Origin: Diphasiastrum complanatum
Lineage: Eukaryota > Streptophyta > Lycopodiopsida > Lycopodiales > Lycopodiaceae
Assembly (NCBI GenBank): GCA_029204225.1
Contig: CM055095.1
Span: 27,966,845-28,030,844 of the forward strand
DNA: 64,000 nucleotides
Reading direction: 5' to 3'
The position numbers and the translations under genes were made by a program. The notes under the pieces were generated by a model that worked only from the letters and a program-made list of their open reading frames with translations, was not told where the DNA came from and did not search any database. This document shows, in pieces, positions 21,201 to 31,900 of the stretch (position 1 is its first letter; each line of letters begins with the position of its first letter).

Positions 21201-22515
21201 AACCTAGGTCTAAGAGAGCACCGCACGGACAGACTTCAAATCCCCAGAAAGAGCGTTTAGGGCTTAGAAGAAGCAATCGTGGGTTTCTTATCCCACCAGC
21301 CTTAGATGATGAGTCTCACCCACCTATAATGGACTTGGATGATACGTTGGAACCTATAGAAGAAGTACCAGAACTTGAGCCAACCGACGCTATAGAACCA
21401 CCGTTAGTGAACGTAACACCTGCTGCTACAGAACCTGTTGCCAACAGAATGGCATGACGTTTGACTGAACCAACCATAGTACCCCTGGAGACAGGAGGAC
21501 TATTGAAGCTCTCAATGGATCCACTCCCGAGTTTCATGGACCACCTTCTTTACCAGTGCCATCACAAACCCACATCATGAAATGATATTTTTCGCCACCA
21601 CTTTATCTGGAATGGCTAGGCACTGGTATCATAGTCTGTAGAGAGGCTCGATTCACACCATTGAGGAGTTCCATAGACTATTCTTAATTGAGTATGCTCC
21701 CCACCAAACGGCTGATGGCCTACTATTCACACTGACTTCCCTACAACAAGGAAGTAACGAAACCATCCGACAATATTGGCGTCGTTTGACAGAGTTGTCA
21801 CGCCAAGTGGAACCCACTGTGTTACTACCACCCCTATTACTACCGACCTTCTTTCTACGAGGGCTCAAGAATGGCATACAAATGATTGTATGTCAGAGTA
21901 ACCCCCAGACATTGGCTGAGGCAATAGAGAAGGCAATCGTGGTAGAAGACGCATAGATTGCGGTTGCCCACGCATCCCACCTATCACAAGCAGTGAACAG
22001 CTTGAACCTAAGCCCAGAAACATGGAGAGGAGGCCCAATCACAGCTATAGGAGCACACCCCATAGTGGAACCCCGTCCCATACAGGCTATTGAACCTCGA
22101 CAAGGCAGGAACGTGCAAACACGAGATGCACAAAGGCTCCAAGCACAGATGCCCGATAGAGGCTATGAGAGCACATGCTCTAACATAGAACTAGGCGATG
22201 TGCGAGCCATGCTAAAGGGATACATGGACGTGATGAGTGAGAATATGTAGACCTTAGCAGCAGATGTGAATTTTCTCAAACGACACCAAAATTTGTTGGG
22301 TCAGAGACACCCCATAGAAGGAGCGAATCCCTTAGTGTGTAGACACTGTAGAGGGAATCATCTAAATTGGAACTGTCCCAACCAAGTTTTAGGGTACTAC
22401 AAGAGGCCTGGACACTTGGAGGATAGATGTTGGGTATGTAGAGATGCATTAAACATTGGGAATAGGATGTCTAGGCCAGTGAGCCATAGACCCCAGGAGG
22501 ACAGAAATTCCACCG
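21200..22515 (+). pseudogene. Ty3/gypsy gag, decayed, with zinc knuckles
   Basis: Reading the plus strand with several stops gives a full gag. An acidic Glu/Pro-rich N-terminal part is followed by the capsid phrase LSGMARHWYHSL near 21605-21640, TIEEFHRLFLIEYAP, GSNETIRQYWRRLTEL and AEAIEKAIVVEDA near 21950. The nucleocapsid part has CRHCRGNHLNWNC and YYKRPGHLEDRC near 22340-22430 (first knuckle spacing CX2CX3HX4C, second lacking the first CxxC). Stops are seen near 21455, 21641, 21955 and 22248. The gag ends abruptly near 22515 where minus-strand copia sequence begins. Confidence 0.78.
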
Positions 22516-23313
22516 TGTTGGAGGAGTCTGGCTGCTGCTGTTGTTGTTGCTTCTTTATCTCATTGTAGATCATGATGCATCACTCCTTGATGTCGTGATT
22601 AGCTCTTTTGCAATATATGCTAAAAAGTTTCGTGCGCAATCCACCATGCTCACCTTGAGTGTGAGGTTGCTGCTATTGCTGCTGCACTTGATTCTTGCCC
22701 TTGGAATGGTCTTTCTTCTTGGTGTACAGGGCTGCATTTCTTCTTGAAGAAGATGATCGATCACCTCTTGAAGAGTGAGGTCGAATTGTGTGGAGCTCAT
22801 CACCACAAAGTGCTCATAGGACTTTGGAAGAGAAAAAAACAAGGTCATAGCGGCATCATCATCTTGAATAGAACATCCTATAGTTGGTAACTGATCTAGT
22901 AGGGACTTGAAGCTGTTGATGTGAGAAGTGATGGCAGTAGAATCATACATGCTAAGAGTAAAGAACTTCCTTCTAAGATGTAATCTCGTGGTTACATCGT
23001 GAGTCTCATAAAGACTTGATAACAAGTCCAGTGCTTCTTTAGAGGTCTTGCACGTGGTAACGTGAGATATTTGGGAGTCAGCCAGATTGAGTGTAATATA
23101 TGTCAGGGCCTTCTGATTTTTTATCCTCCAAGCCTTTGCTTGATCACCATCTTCTGGTTTTAGGTCTGCACCTTCTACTTCATCCCAAAGATCTCTATCT
23201 ATCAGCATCATTTTAAGTTTTAACTTCCAGATGTAGAAGTTAAAACCATTGAACTTGTCAATGACTCTAGCTTCACTGAGTGATGAAGATGAAGAGCTAC
23301 CTATATGAGACAT
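22515..23313 (-). pseudogene. Ty1/copia gag (element C), truncated
   Basis: The minus-strand ORF probably starts at the Met encoded at 23311-23313 (MSHIGSSSSSSLSEARVI), because the eight codons upstream are leader-like. Copia gag signatures follow: KFNGFNFYIWKLKLKMML, the TSKEALDLLSSLYETH block, RLHLRRKFFTLSMYDS and EVIDHLLQEEM. The final part shifts frame near 22650 and reads SIYCKRANHDIKE, a partial zinc knuckle, then a Gln run from CTG/TTG triplets at 22530-22555. It stops at the junction with gypsy gag near 22515. Protease and pol are missing. Confidence 0.82.
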
Positions 23314-23365
23314 AATAACTAAATACAAATTGAACAAACTTAATCTCTCGGTTTATTTGAACTAA

Positions 23366-23377
23366 GCTCTGATACCA
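23366..23377 (-). other. Primer-binding site of copia element C
   Basis: GCTCTGATACCA (TGGTATCAGAGC on the minus strand) lies 53 bases upstream of the gag start. It marks the inner edge of the 5' LTR, which begins with TGATGGGGCAAGGG near 23381. Confidence 0.8.
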
Positions 23378-23380
23378 ATC

Positions 23381-24700
23381 TGATGGGGCAAGGGAGATAG
23401 AAGAACGTGAACAGAGAAGAGAGCAGGAATATTGCGGAACAGCTCTTCCATTCTAACCAACTGCTAAATGCAAAAAGGTCTAAAAGATAGCTTATGCTAA
23501 GAGTAATCACAGCCTTAAGAGTTCTAATTGCCCAACAGGATCTCTAATCTAAAGTTAACTTGAAATCTTAATCTATAACTTATCCTAATGTGACTAAGAT
23601 AGACAAAATTAGACCATTGACTTTGTGGGGGCTAGGTAGTGATCTATTTTTCTCTTTTTAGTCTCTTAGGATACGACATTGTTTTGTACCCATTGTTACT
23701 TGTTTTCGTAGGATAGTGAGTGTAGTATAGTAATGCCAGGAGTAACATTATGTCGGTATGAGTTGTATACTGACAAGCCCATTATGAGATCAAAGTATCA
23801 TACCTACTGAATATAGATTTTTGATGAGCATGAAAAAGTGAGCAAGAATCCATTCGAGTGAGCATGGAAAATTGAGCACTATGTTGGATAATCCAAGTGT
23901 GAGCGAGCCTTGATAAGTTTTTTTTAAAACATATGACTCTTACGTGATGCAATATTGTACAATACTACCAGAATGGTAAAAATAAGAAATTTTGTCAACA
24001 TGGACACACCCAAAAAAGATGATATATACCTATCAAACACAGTGGCTACAAATTGGTTTCTTACCAAACTATTGGAATACAATTATATTTGTAACATTTA
24101 GGTAAAAAAATAAAAGACACATTTCCTATCAATGTGAATATGTATCAATATAGTCAGATTCACATGCAAAGTGTTTGGACCGTGAAATATATTTTTTAGA
24201 AGCATTGACAAATATAAGTGAAGTACAACTTCACCAATAAACATAAATGTCAACCAGACATGGAGTTTTCATAACAATCATGCACAAGACAGCACCCAAA
24301 AGACCTCAATGTTTGACAACATGGGTTGGTGTATGTACATTACTCGCATGTAAACAAAATACAGATGTTTACAGGCCCAAAAACTTTTATCTCTTGTGGA
24401 AGGAAACATAAAATCAAAACATTTGCAAGAGGGGTTTGTGCTTATTATGACTCTATACGTATGTTCTTCAATTCTTGAGTGAGTTTTCTCTATCTCAAAA
24501 ACTTCATGCCCTTATTGTCATTGTGCTGTTTGTTACTATATTATTGTACTGATGACAAAGCTTTATCATCTTCATGTGGATCTGTCACCAGAATATGCTC
24601 CGCTTAGGACAAGAAATTCAAAGCAATCCAAATTGTCAACTTCTGATATGATCCGATACAGGGAGAAAAAGCTAAAACATGTAGATTTATGGTCATCATG
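23381..24700 (-). mobile_element. LTR of copia element C and unassigned DNA
   Basis: The LTR starts near 23381 on the plus-strand coordinate. Its other end cannot be placed because no second copy occurs. The remainder to 24700 is AT-rich and has no credible ORF. Confidence 0.4.
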
Positions 24701-24704
24701 AATA

Positions 24705-25094
24705 TTGTATCCTATTGATCCATGTTCATTGCAACATCCGGATTTTCATTTAGTGAGTCAATTAATAATCTATATGCGTCTTGGCAATAATGGCCTTTTA
24801 GGTTACTGTGAGAATTTGATGCTTCATGGGAATGCACATTCAACGCAAAGAATACATTATTTGGAAGAGAAATTAAGAAAAATATCAAAGGAGTGCGATG
24901 AAAAATCTACAAAGTTGAAAACTTGTTTGAAAGAAATTGAGATGTTCAAAAAGGAGATCCAAACATTGAAATCTTCTTTGTGTCATTTTACAACTAGTAA
25001 TGATGAGATGAAAACTATATTTCAATCCATGCATATATCATATTTGTCTCTTGTTAAAGATATGGGATGTGCTCAACAAAAAGGTCAGAAATAA
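24705..25094 (+). CDS. Hypothetical protein, coiled coil
   Basis: A 129-residue ORF with ATG at 24705 and stop TAA at 25092-25094. Residues from about 50 to 95 (YLEEKLRKISKECDEKSTK, then KTCLKEIEMFKKEIQTLKSS) have heptad-like spacing of Leu/Ile with many Lys/Glu, so a coiled coil is likely. I do not recognise the family and see no signal peptide or membrane segment. It could be an exon of a larger gene or a relic of a transposon protein. Further ORF sequence on the same strand follows at 25291. Confidence 0.3.
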   Translation: MYPIDPCSLQHPDFHLVSQLIIYMRLGNNGLLGYCENLMLHGNAHSTQRIHYLEEKLRKISKECDEKSTKLKTCLKEIEMFKKEIQTLKSSLCHFTTSNDEMKTIFQSMHISYLSLVKDMGCAQQKGQK

Positions 25095-25290
25095 CAAGAG
25101 GAAAAGATTGGTAACCAAGGATATATGTGATCTATCATCCAGAGGAGGTTATCGAAAAAGACAAATATGTGCTTTCATTTAAGTTATAGCTTAGTTGGTT
25201 AATATTGGTTGAGCTTTTAGATTCAATCATAATCGCTAGTTCTATGATTTATTAATTTCAACTTTCTTTTGATTTGTTTATCATGCTGTT

Positions 25291-25647
25291 GTGAATACTA
25301 TGATTGTTCTAATCTCTACTGATAGTTTTATAAACATTATATTTGCAATGAGATCAACACTGGTTGCTAATGACCATTTGGCCGATGAGATTTCCATTGG
25401 AAACTCACTAGGTTCTATTTTGACTTCTAAATCTATGAAATCAATGTTAAAAAATACCAAAATGAAAAAGATCAAGGCTTCAATTACTGATAACATTATG
25501 AATGAAGTTGGAAAAATATCGGACACTACATTGATTCAAGGGACATGTGATTTTTCTAACATCAGTAGAGAAGCATATGAAACAAATGTTCGCCGACCGT
25601 CGGGTCTAGGTATTTTGCTAGACAATATCGATAGCGGGTGTGACTAG
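25291..25647 (+). CDS. Hypothetical ORF, unidentified
   Basis: A 118-residue ORF on the same strand as the coiled-coil ORF, with a Lys-rich middle (LKNTKMKKIKAS). No domain is recognised. It may be a chance ORF in AT-rich DNA. Confidence 0.2.
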   Translation: MNTMIVLISTDSFINIIFAMRSTLVANDHLADEISIGNSLGSILTSKSMKSMLKNTKMKKIKASITDNIMNEVGKISDTTLIQGTCDFSNISREAYETNVRRPSGLGILLDNIDSGCD

Positions 25648-26459
25648 TGTCACACTTAACCAAGGCGGTGTATTTCAACCACGGATAGTGGACGGCCCGC
25701 TCTGGTGTTTCATAGAGATCAGGTTTAGTTGATACGTTTCATAATTGACAGAACCTGAAAAACCATTTCACAACTTGACAATTCTATATAGTCATTTTAC
25801 TAACCGAAAAATATGCCAGACGACTTAGTAAAACATCAAATTGTGAAAAAATCATTTTCTTACTCTTCTCTAACACATGTACTCCAACGCGATGTTAACA
25901 ACACATGGCCCAAATTTTTTCCAGTTTCATACATTGAAAACAACAACAAATAGGTAAATCACTCATATATGCCCACAACCTAGCTATAATCTGAACCTAA
26001 TTTTCGTACTCGTGATAGTGCCAAATGCTTCAGTATTGAAATCAAACTAATTATTCGGTTAAGGAAATACAAATGTACAATTAGATTACCCTAGGAACGA
26101 TGAACTCAAACATAATATACACCCAACAATGATGGTTTTATCGTTTTAAGAAAGTACGATAAATTCTTAAAACTCAAAATCAACAAAAATATTTCAGAAA
26201 TCCTTCTTCAAACCAAAACTGTTTATGACTGCATACCACACTCTATTCCAATTGAAAGAAGACAGCGTACAGAAAAATGACATCGTGAAGATAAACTGAT
26301 TGTGAAAAGTGTGAGTCTTACCTCAATGTGCCATTAGGTAGCCGTTGGTTTAAAAAAAGAAAATGAAGAAAATTAAAGTTTCTAGGATATGAATGGTGAG
26401 ATTAAAATGTTAACGGTTCAGTTGTGAGAAAACTGAACCGAAAGTCTATAAAAAAAAAC
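25648..26459. other. No recognisable gene
   Basis: AT-rich sequence without a long ORF or clear repeat. Confidence 0.4.
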
Positions 26460-27240
26460 AGGCCAGAAAGATACAATGGCTAAAGAAATCAGCAACTCAT
26501 CACTCACTTCAAGCCCTCAAGCAATCCATCCCACTCATTCAAGATATAAGCCTACTAGTATGACAATGGACTACAACCAACCAACCAACCAACCCTCACC
26601 ATGAAATCACTCTCACCCACTAATCCTCTCAACAAAAGCAAGTAAACATCCTCTCCAAGTGATTTGAAGCACACAACTATGAACTCACACTAGTAATGAG
26701 GTCCAAGTAATCAACACAAACAACCACAATCTCTCAACTCCTCAATATGAGCAATCAAGCATAGTAAGTAACATCATTCCCAAACCAAAAGACATCTACA
26801 ACTCTCAACTCTCAAACATACCCACTCCTAAAATCCTCACTCACAAAAGTACTAACATACAAAAGTACTAACTCTTCACATCATCTCATTATTATCCAAC
26901 TGTCATTGAGCTATTTCAAGCAACTCACAATCCTTCTAACCAACCCACAAACATTGAACTCACCTCGAGCAATCAATCAAGCTAAAGTTTAGAATACACC
27001 TTACTAACTATGGAGTTAACAACACACAAGCAACAAACATGCATGAGGGCAAAAAGCAACCGTTAACCTCCCACAAACTACTAACCCACATTGCAAGTGA
27101 CTAACATTGAGCAACTAACATTCACAACAATTAGCCACAAAATGGAATTAACTACAAAGCACACTCAAACAAGCAAGCAACTCCCAAAAGTGTCAACTCC
27201 TAGAAATACTAACACACAAAAGTACTAACATACAAAAGTC
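26460..27240. other. A/C-rich, G-poor tract
   Basis: For almost 800 bases the plus strand is made of A, C and T with very little G. It has recurring words such as CAACTC, CAAGCAA, CACTC, and repeated ACATACAAAAGTACTAAC near 26850-26870 and 27215-27240. No ORF of interest. Such strand bias resembles the leaders of some long plant gypsy elements, but there is no direct proof here. Confidence 0.55.
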
Positions 27241-27979
27241 CTAACATTTGAAATACAAGGAGTTGGCTCCTCCTTATAGGAAAATTCAATGCATCCCCTT
27301 CACAATGCCATCTTGCCATTCTTCATGCCCTTCAAGCCCTCTTTGCCATTTGTCTCCAACCCATTTGATAGTACACCTAGTGGCTTCCATAAGAGAGTGG
27401 GGGAGTGGTGCATTCAAGGCTCTCTTCCAAAACTAGCCAAGATGCCATTTTTGTCAAAGGCTAGGGAGGCCATTCAAGTTTCCCCTGTTGTACACCCTAG
27501 AAGCCCAAAATGTCAATGGCTAGTGGGTGTACCTCCCAAATTTTTTAGCCTCCAAGGTGGTTTGGCATTTACTATCCAAATTTTGGGTGAGGCCCTTTTT
27601 CAACCCCTACTTTTAGTAGGCAGCTTTCGTTTTTTCTTGGGTACCTGTGTTTTTGGCCTTTTTTCGATTTTTCATGGGTCGTGCGCCTACTGCTCATTTG
27701 TCTGGGTTTTTGGTCTGTTGGGTAACCACTTGGCCCACACGTTTCGTTAATTCCCCGTAAATTGTCCAAACTTTGTCGTTAGGGTTTTTGTGACTCCTTG
27801 ACAATGAATCCATATATCCTGGTCATGTTTTTACCCGAAAAATTCTTTTCTTGGTTTTTTCTTCTGTGGTTGACTTTTTCGGCATTCATGACTAGGGCTC
27901 CCACGACAACACGGTTTCCCTAAAAAATACACTGAGTGATTATATATCAGTAAAACCAACTCTGTACATGGTAGGATTT

Positions 27980-28225
27980 TAGCATGGCCCTGCCGGCTAT
28001 TTTTACAACTGGCCATTTTTTTGAAAAGCCACAAAATATTTACTGGTCATTTCTAAGGCCGCAAAATTCGTTCTAGCCTCATTTAGGATGGGCTGGGACC
28101 CGATTCTAGGCAAACTTGTGCCAATTTTTCTCTAATAACCGGGCTTGACATGCCGGTTTTTTCAATTATTGCGAATTTAAACTTCAATATTAGTCCGATT
28201 TTTCGTGCGAAAATATCGGCTAACA
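27980..28225 (+). repeat. LTR-like end, copy 1 (pair with 36547-36791)
   Basis: This 246-bp block, from TAGCATGGCCC to ATATCGGCTAACA, recurs at 36547-36791 at about 85-90 percent identity by eye. It ends in CA and is followed directly by TTGGCGACTACCACTGGG (28226-28243), which looks like a tRNA-type primer-binding site. Together this suggests the 3' end of a gypsy LTR. Confidence 0.55.
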
Positions 28226-28243
28226 TTGGCGACTACCACTGGG
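28226..28243 (+). other. Possible gypsy primer-binding site
   Basis: TTGGCGACTACCACTGGG resembles TTGGCGACTC-type primer sites of plant gypsy elements. It follows an LTR-like end in CA. The second copy of that end (36791) lacks it, consistent with 5' versus 3' or solo LTRs. Confidence 0.4.
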
Positions 28244-28320
28244 TAGTATGGTCCCCATACGGCGGACCCAAAGTCTCTGGTTTCGTAGACCAGCTCGGAT
28301 CAAGTTTAGTGGGCTTAGCA
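28229..28320 (+). pseudogene. ORF fragment split by the intact copia insertion
   Basis: A plus-strand frame beginning GDYHWVVWSPYGG continues to the target site at 28320. The same frame resumes at 34758, past the second target duplication, and runs another 25 codons to a TAG at 34833-34835. I do not recognise the product. Because the fragment starts within a possible primer site, it may be chance or the start of a gypsy leader ORF rather than a host exon. Confidence 0.25.
28316..28320. repeat. Target-site duplication TAGCA (left)
   Basis: TAGCA directly precedes the LTR start at 28321 and is repeated at 34753-34757 directly after the other LTR. Five bases is the normal duplication length for copia integrase. 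Confidence 0.95.
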
Positions 28321-28975
28321 TGTGAAAAATACAGATCCTAAGTGGATCTAAACTCCAAGATCATTGGCTTGAATGCTTGCACTCCAAACTACATAAGCTA
28401 GGAATTGGCAACACATTCTATGCTACCTAGAATGCAAAGAACTTGATCAAAAAGCATTTATCACAAATGGAAACTTCCATAAACATCAAGTGCGGCCCAA
28501 AATAGCATTATACAGTCCATAATACATCAGCCTATCACTTTTGGAAAGCACCTAAGATCATACACAATAGCTTGAAGACAATACACACAACAATGCTCTC
28601 AATGGAGGAAGAAACAATGACAATGATCTATTGATCTCAATGAAGCATACAAAAGGTTTCTCCAACCTGTTCTCCACGACTTCCCTACTATTTATGGATG
28701 AGGAAGATGACTCTCTCTCCTCTCTCTAGAAGGTACTTGACCCTAGATATTCCCTATATAGGAAAAATAGCTAAAAATGGCTTATATGACCAAAATACAT
28801 CAAAATGGTCTCATTTTGAAGGGTATGAAGTTTGACACTTCATCATACTGAAAAAATACAGTAAATAAAAACATTGTGGCCTGGTTCACACGTGTGAAAC
28901 TCCAGAACCAAAACTATTTACAATTTTAGCCAATTTAGGCCTCAAACTAGCTAGGAAATGTTGACAATTTTCACA
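28321..28975 (-). repeat. 3' LTR of the intact copia element
   Basis: 655 bp with termini TGTGAAAA and TTTTCACA. It appears identical to 34098-34752. It holds the palindrome CACACGTGTG at 28887-28896. Confidence 0.97.
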
Positions 28976-31900
28976 CTCCCTCTTCAACATTGGATGCTAG
29001 TTTCAACATAGTCTTTGAGCACATTCCAAGATTAGATCTATGCATTAAATATAGGTCCTTTCCCAATGGTTTGGTGAAGATATCAGCCACACACTCCTTT
29101 GAAGAGACATGTTGAAGCTCCACCTCTTTGGCAATGACTTGATCTCTCACAAAATGGTGAGCAATCTCAATGTGCTTGCTCCTTGCATGAAAAACAGGAT
29201 TGCTTGCCAAGCTTTGGGCTGAAAGGTTATCACAAAGTATGATTGGAGTCTTCTCTGGTTCCAGCAAGTGAAGATCCAATAACATCCTCTTGATCCAAAG
29301 AATCTCCTTGGTGCATGTTGTTAATGCCTTGTACTCGGCTTCGGTGGAAGATAGAGAGATAGTTGGTTGCTTCTTTGATAACCATGAGACCACTCCATCT
29401 CCAAGATAGATTGCAAAGGCACTTGTTGACTTCCTATCCATTTGATCACCTGCAAAATCTGAATCTGAAAATCCACAAAGGTTAGGTGTAGTACCTCCAT
29501 ACAAGATGCCAAAATCTCTAGATCCCGAGATGTATCTAAGTACTCTCTTTCCTAGCTTCCAATGAGCCTCACTAGGATCTTGCATAAATTGACTTAGTTT
29601 ACCAACCACAAAGCTTAGATCAGGTCTTGTGATGGTTAACCATATAAGAGATCCTATTAGCTTTCTATAGAGAGTAATGTCCTTGAAGGATCTTTCATTA
29701 CTTCTTGTAGTTAGCTTTACATTTGATTCCATAGGAGTAGAAACAACTTTACAATCTTCCATATGAAACCTTTTTAGAATAGAGTTAACATACTTTTCTT
29801 GACATATGAATGTAGATTTAGAAGTTCTAATAATCTCTATTCCTAAGATATAATGAAGTTTACCAAGATCTTGAATTTCAAACTCTCTTTTGAGTGCCAT
29901 CTTGATTTCATCTATATCTAGATTGTTACCACCACTTAAGATAATGTCATCAACATAGATCAAAAGTAAAGTGATATCATTTTCATTCAATCTAAAGTAG
30001 AGAGAATGATCATACTCACTCATAACAAAGTTTTGAGAAAGTAAGAAGGAATTGAGCTTAGCATACCAACTCCTTGGTGCTTGCTTTAGCCCATACAAAC
30101 TCTTTTGGAGATAGCACACATGATTAGGCTCATCATGTGAAACATAGCCCTCGGGTTGCTCCATGTAAATATCTTCTTCAAGATCACCATTCAAGAAGGC
30201 ATTAGTAACATCCATTTGCCACATATCCCAATCATAAAGAGTTGCAAGAGAGATTAGGATTCGAATAGTTACCATCTTTGCCACGGGTGCAAAGGTCTCA
30301 TCATAGTCAATACCATATTCTTGAGCATACCCCTTTGCCACCAACCTTGCCTTGTACTTGTTGATTGATCCATCTTGATTTGTCTTGATCTTGAAGATCC
30401 ACTTACAACCAATTGCCTTCTTGTCCTTTGGAAGCTTTACCAACCTCCATGTGTTGCTTTTGATGAGTGCTTGATGCTCATGATCCATGGCTTGGATCCA
30501 TTCCTTCTTTTGAATTGCTTCACCTACACAAGTTGGTTCATCAAAAGAGGTAAGAAAAGCAAAGTTAGAGTTGTCCATCACTTGCTTTCCTTTTTCATCA
30601 TAGGTTAGCCTTGATGGCTTAGCCCTTTGCCTTTGAGTCTTCCTTGAAGTTTGCTTTGGAGTGGCATCTCCATCTTCATCCAAGACATCTTGCACATCAT
30701 GATGATTAGTAGGCACATCAACATCAACATCAACAACATTGGAAACATTCTCTTCATGAAAGATGACATCCCTACTTATGACAACTTTCTTTGTAGAAGG
30801 AATGTACACTTTGTAAGCCTTGCTTACTTCACTATAGCCAACAAACACACCCTTCTTTGATGAAGGATCTTCTTTAGTTCTATCATCAAGTGTGATATTG
30901 ACAAAACATGTACATCCAAAGATCCTACAATGCTTGACACTCGGCCTTCTACCATAAAGAACCTCATGAGGAGTTTTACCATCCAAGGAAGCACTTGTCC
31001 ATCTATTACATAGATAGTTAGCACATGCTAAAGCTTCCCCCCAAAAAGACTTAGCAAGATTAGCATGTAGTCTCATTGCCTTGGCACATTCACAAAGGGT
31101 TCTATTCTTCCTCTCGGCCACTCCATTCTGTTGTGGAGTCCTAGGACTAGACATCTCCCTCTTAATCCCATGTGCTATACAAAAGTCTTTGAACCTATTT
31201 GAGGTGTATTCCCCTCCATTATCAGATCTTAAGCATTTGATCTTTGTATTGAATTGGTTTTCCATTTCATTCTTGAACTTGACAAATGCAGCAAACACTT
31301 CATCCTTACTTTTAAGAAGATAGATCCAAGTATACCTACTAAAGTCATCAATGAAAGTTGCATACATCTTTGCCCCACCATTGCTAGTTGTACTAGAAGA
31401 ATGAATATCAGAATGCACAAGTTGAAAAGCTTCTTTAGATCTAGAAGTAGATCTAGAATAAGCAAGTCTATGAGATTTGGACAAGGCACAATGTTCACAA
31501 ACACTATTGTTTGCAACAAGACTTTTAGAGAGACCAAGAACAAGCTCTTTCTTTGCCATTACCTCCAAAGATTTGAAGTTGGGATGGCCCAACCTCTTGT
31601 GCCAAACTTCTTGGTTTGTCAATTGCTCCCTAGCCATACATCCTTCATGATTAGAGATCACACGTGCATCAAGCTTGAAAAGTTTACCATGCCTCCTACC
31701 TTGAGCAATCAAGGATCCACATTTACTTATCAAACATGCATCTCCAATGAACTCCACATCAAGTCCTTTGTCAATCATTTGACTTACACTAAGCAAATTC
31801 TTAGTGATTGAAGGAATGTACAAAACATTTTCAAGATTTGCTTTCCTATTTGTTGAAAGGGAAATAGGAATAGTGCCTATGCCTTTGATGTCACATTGAC

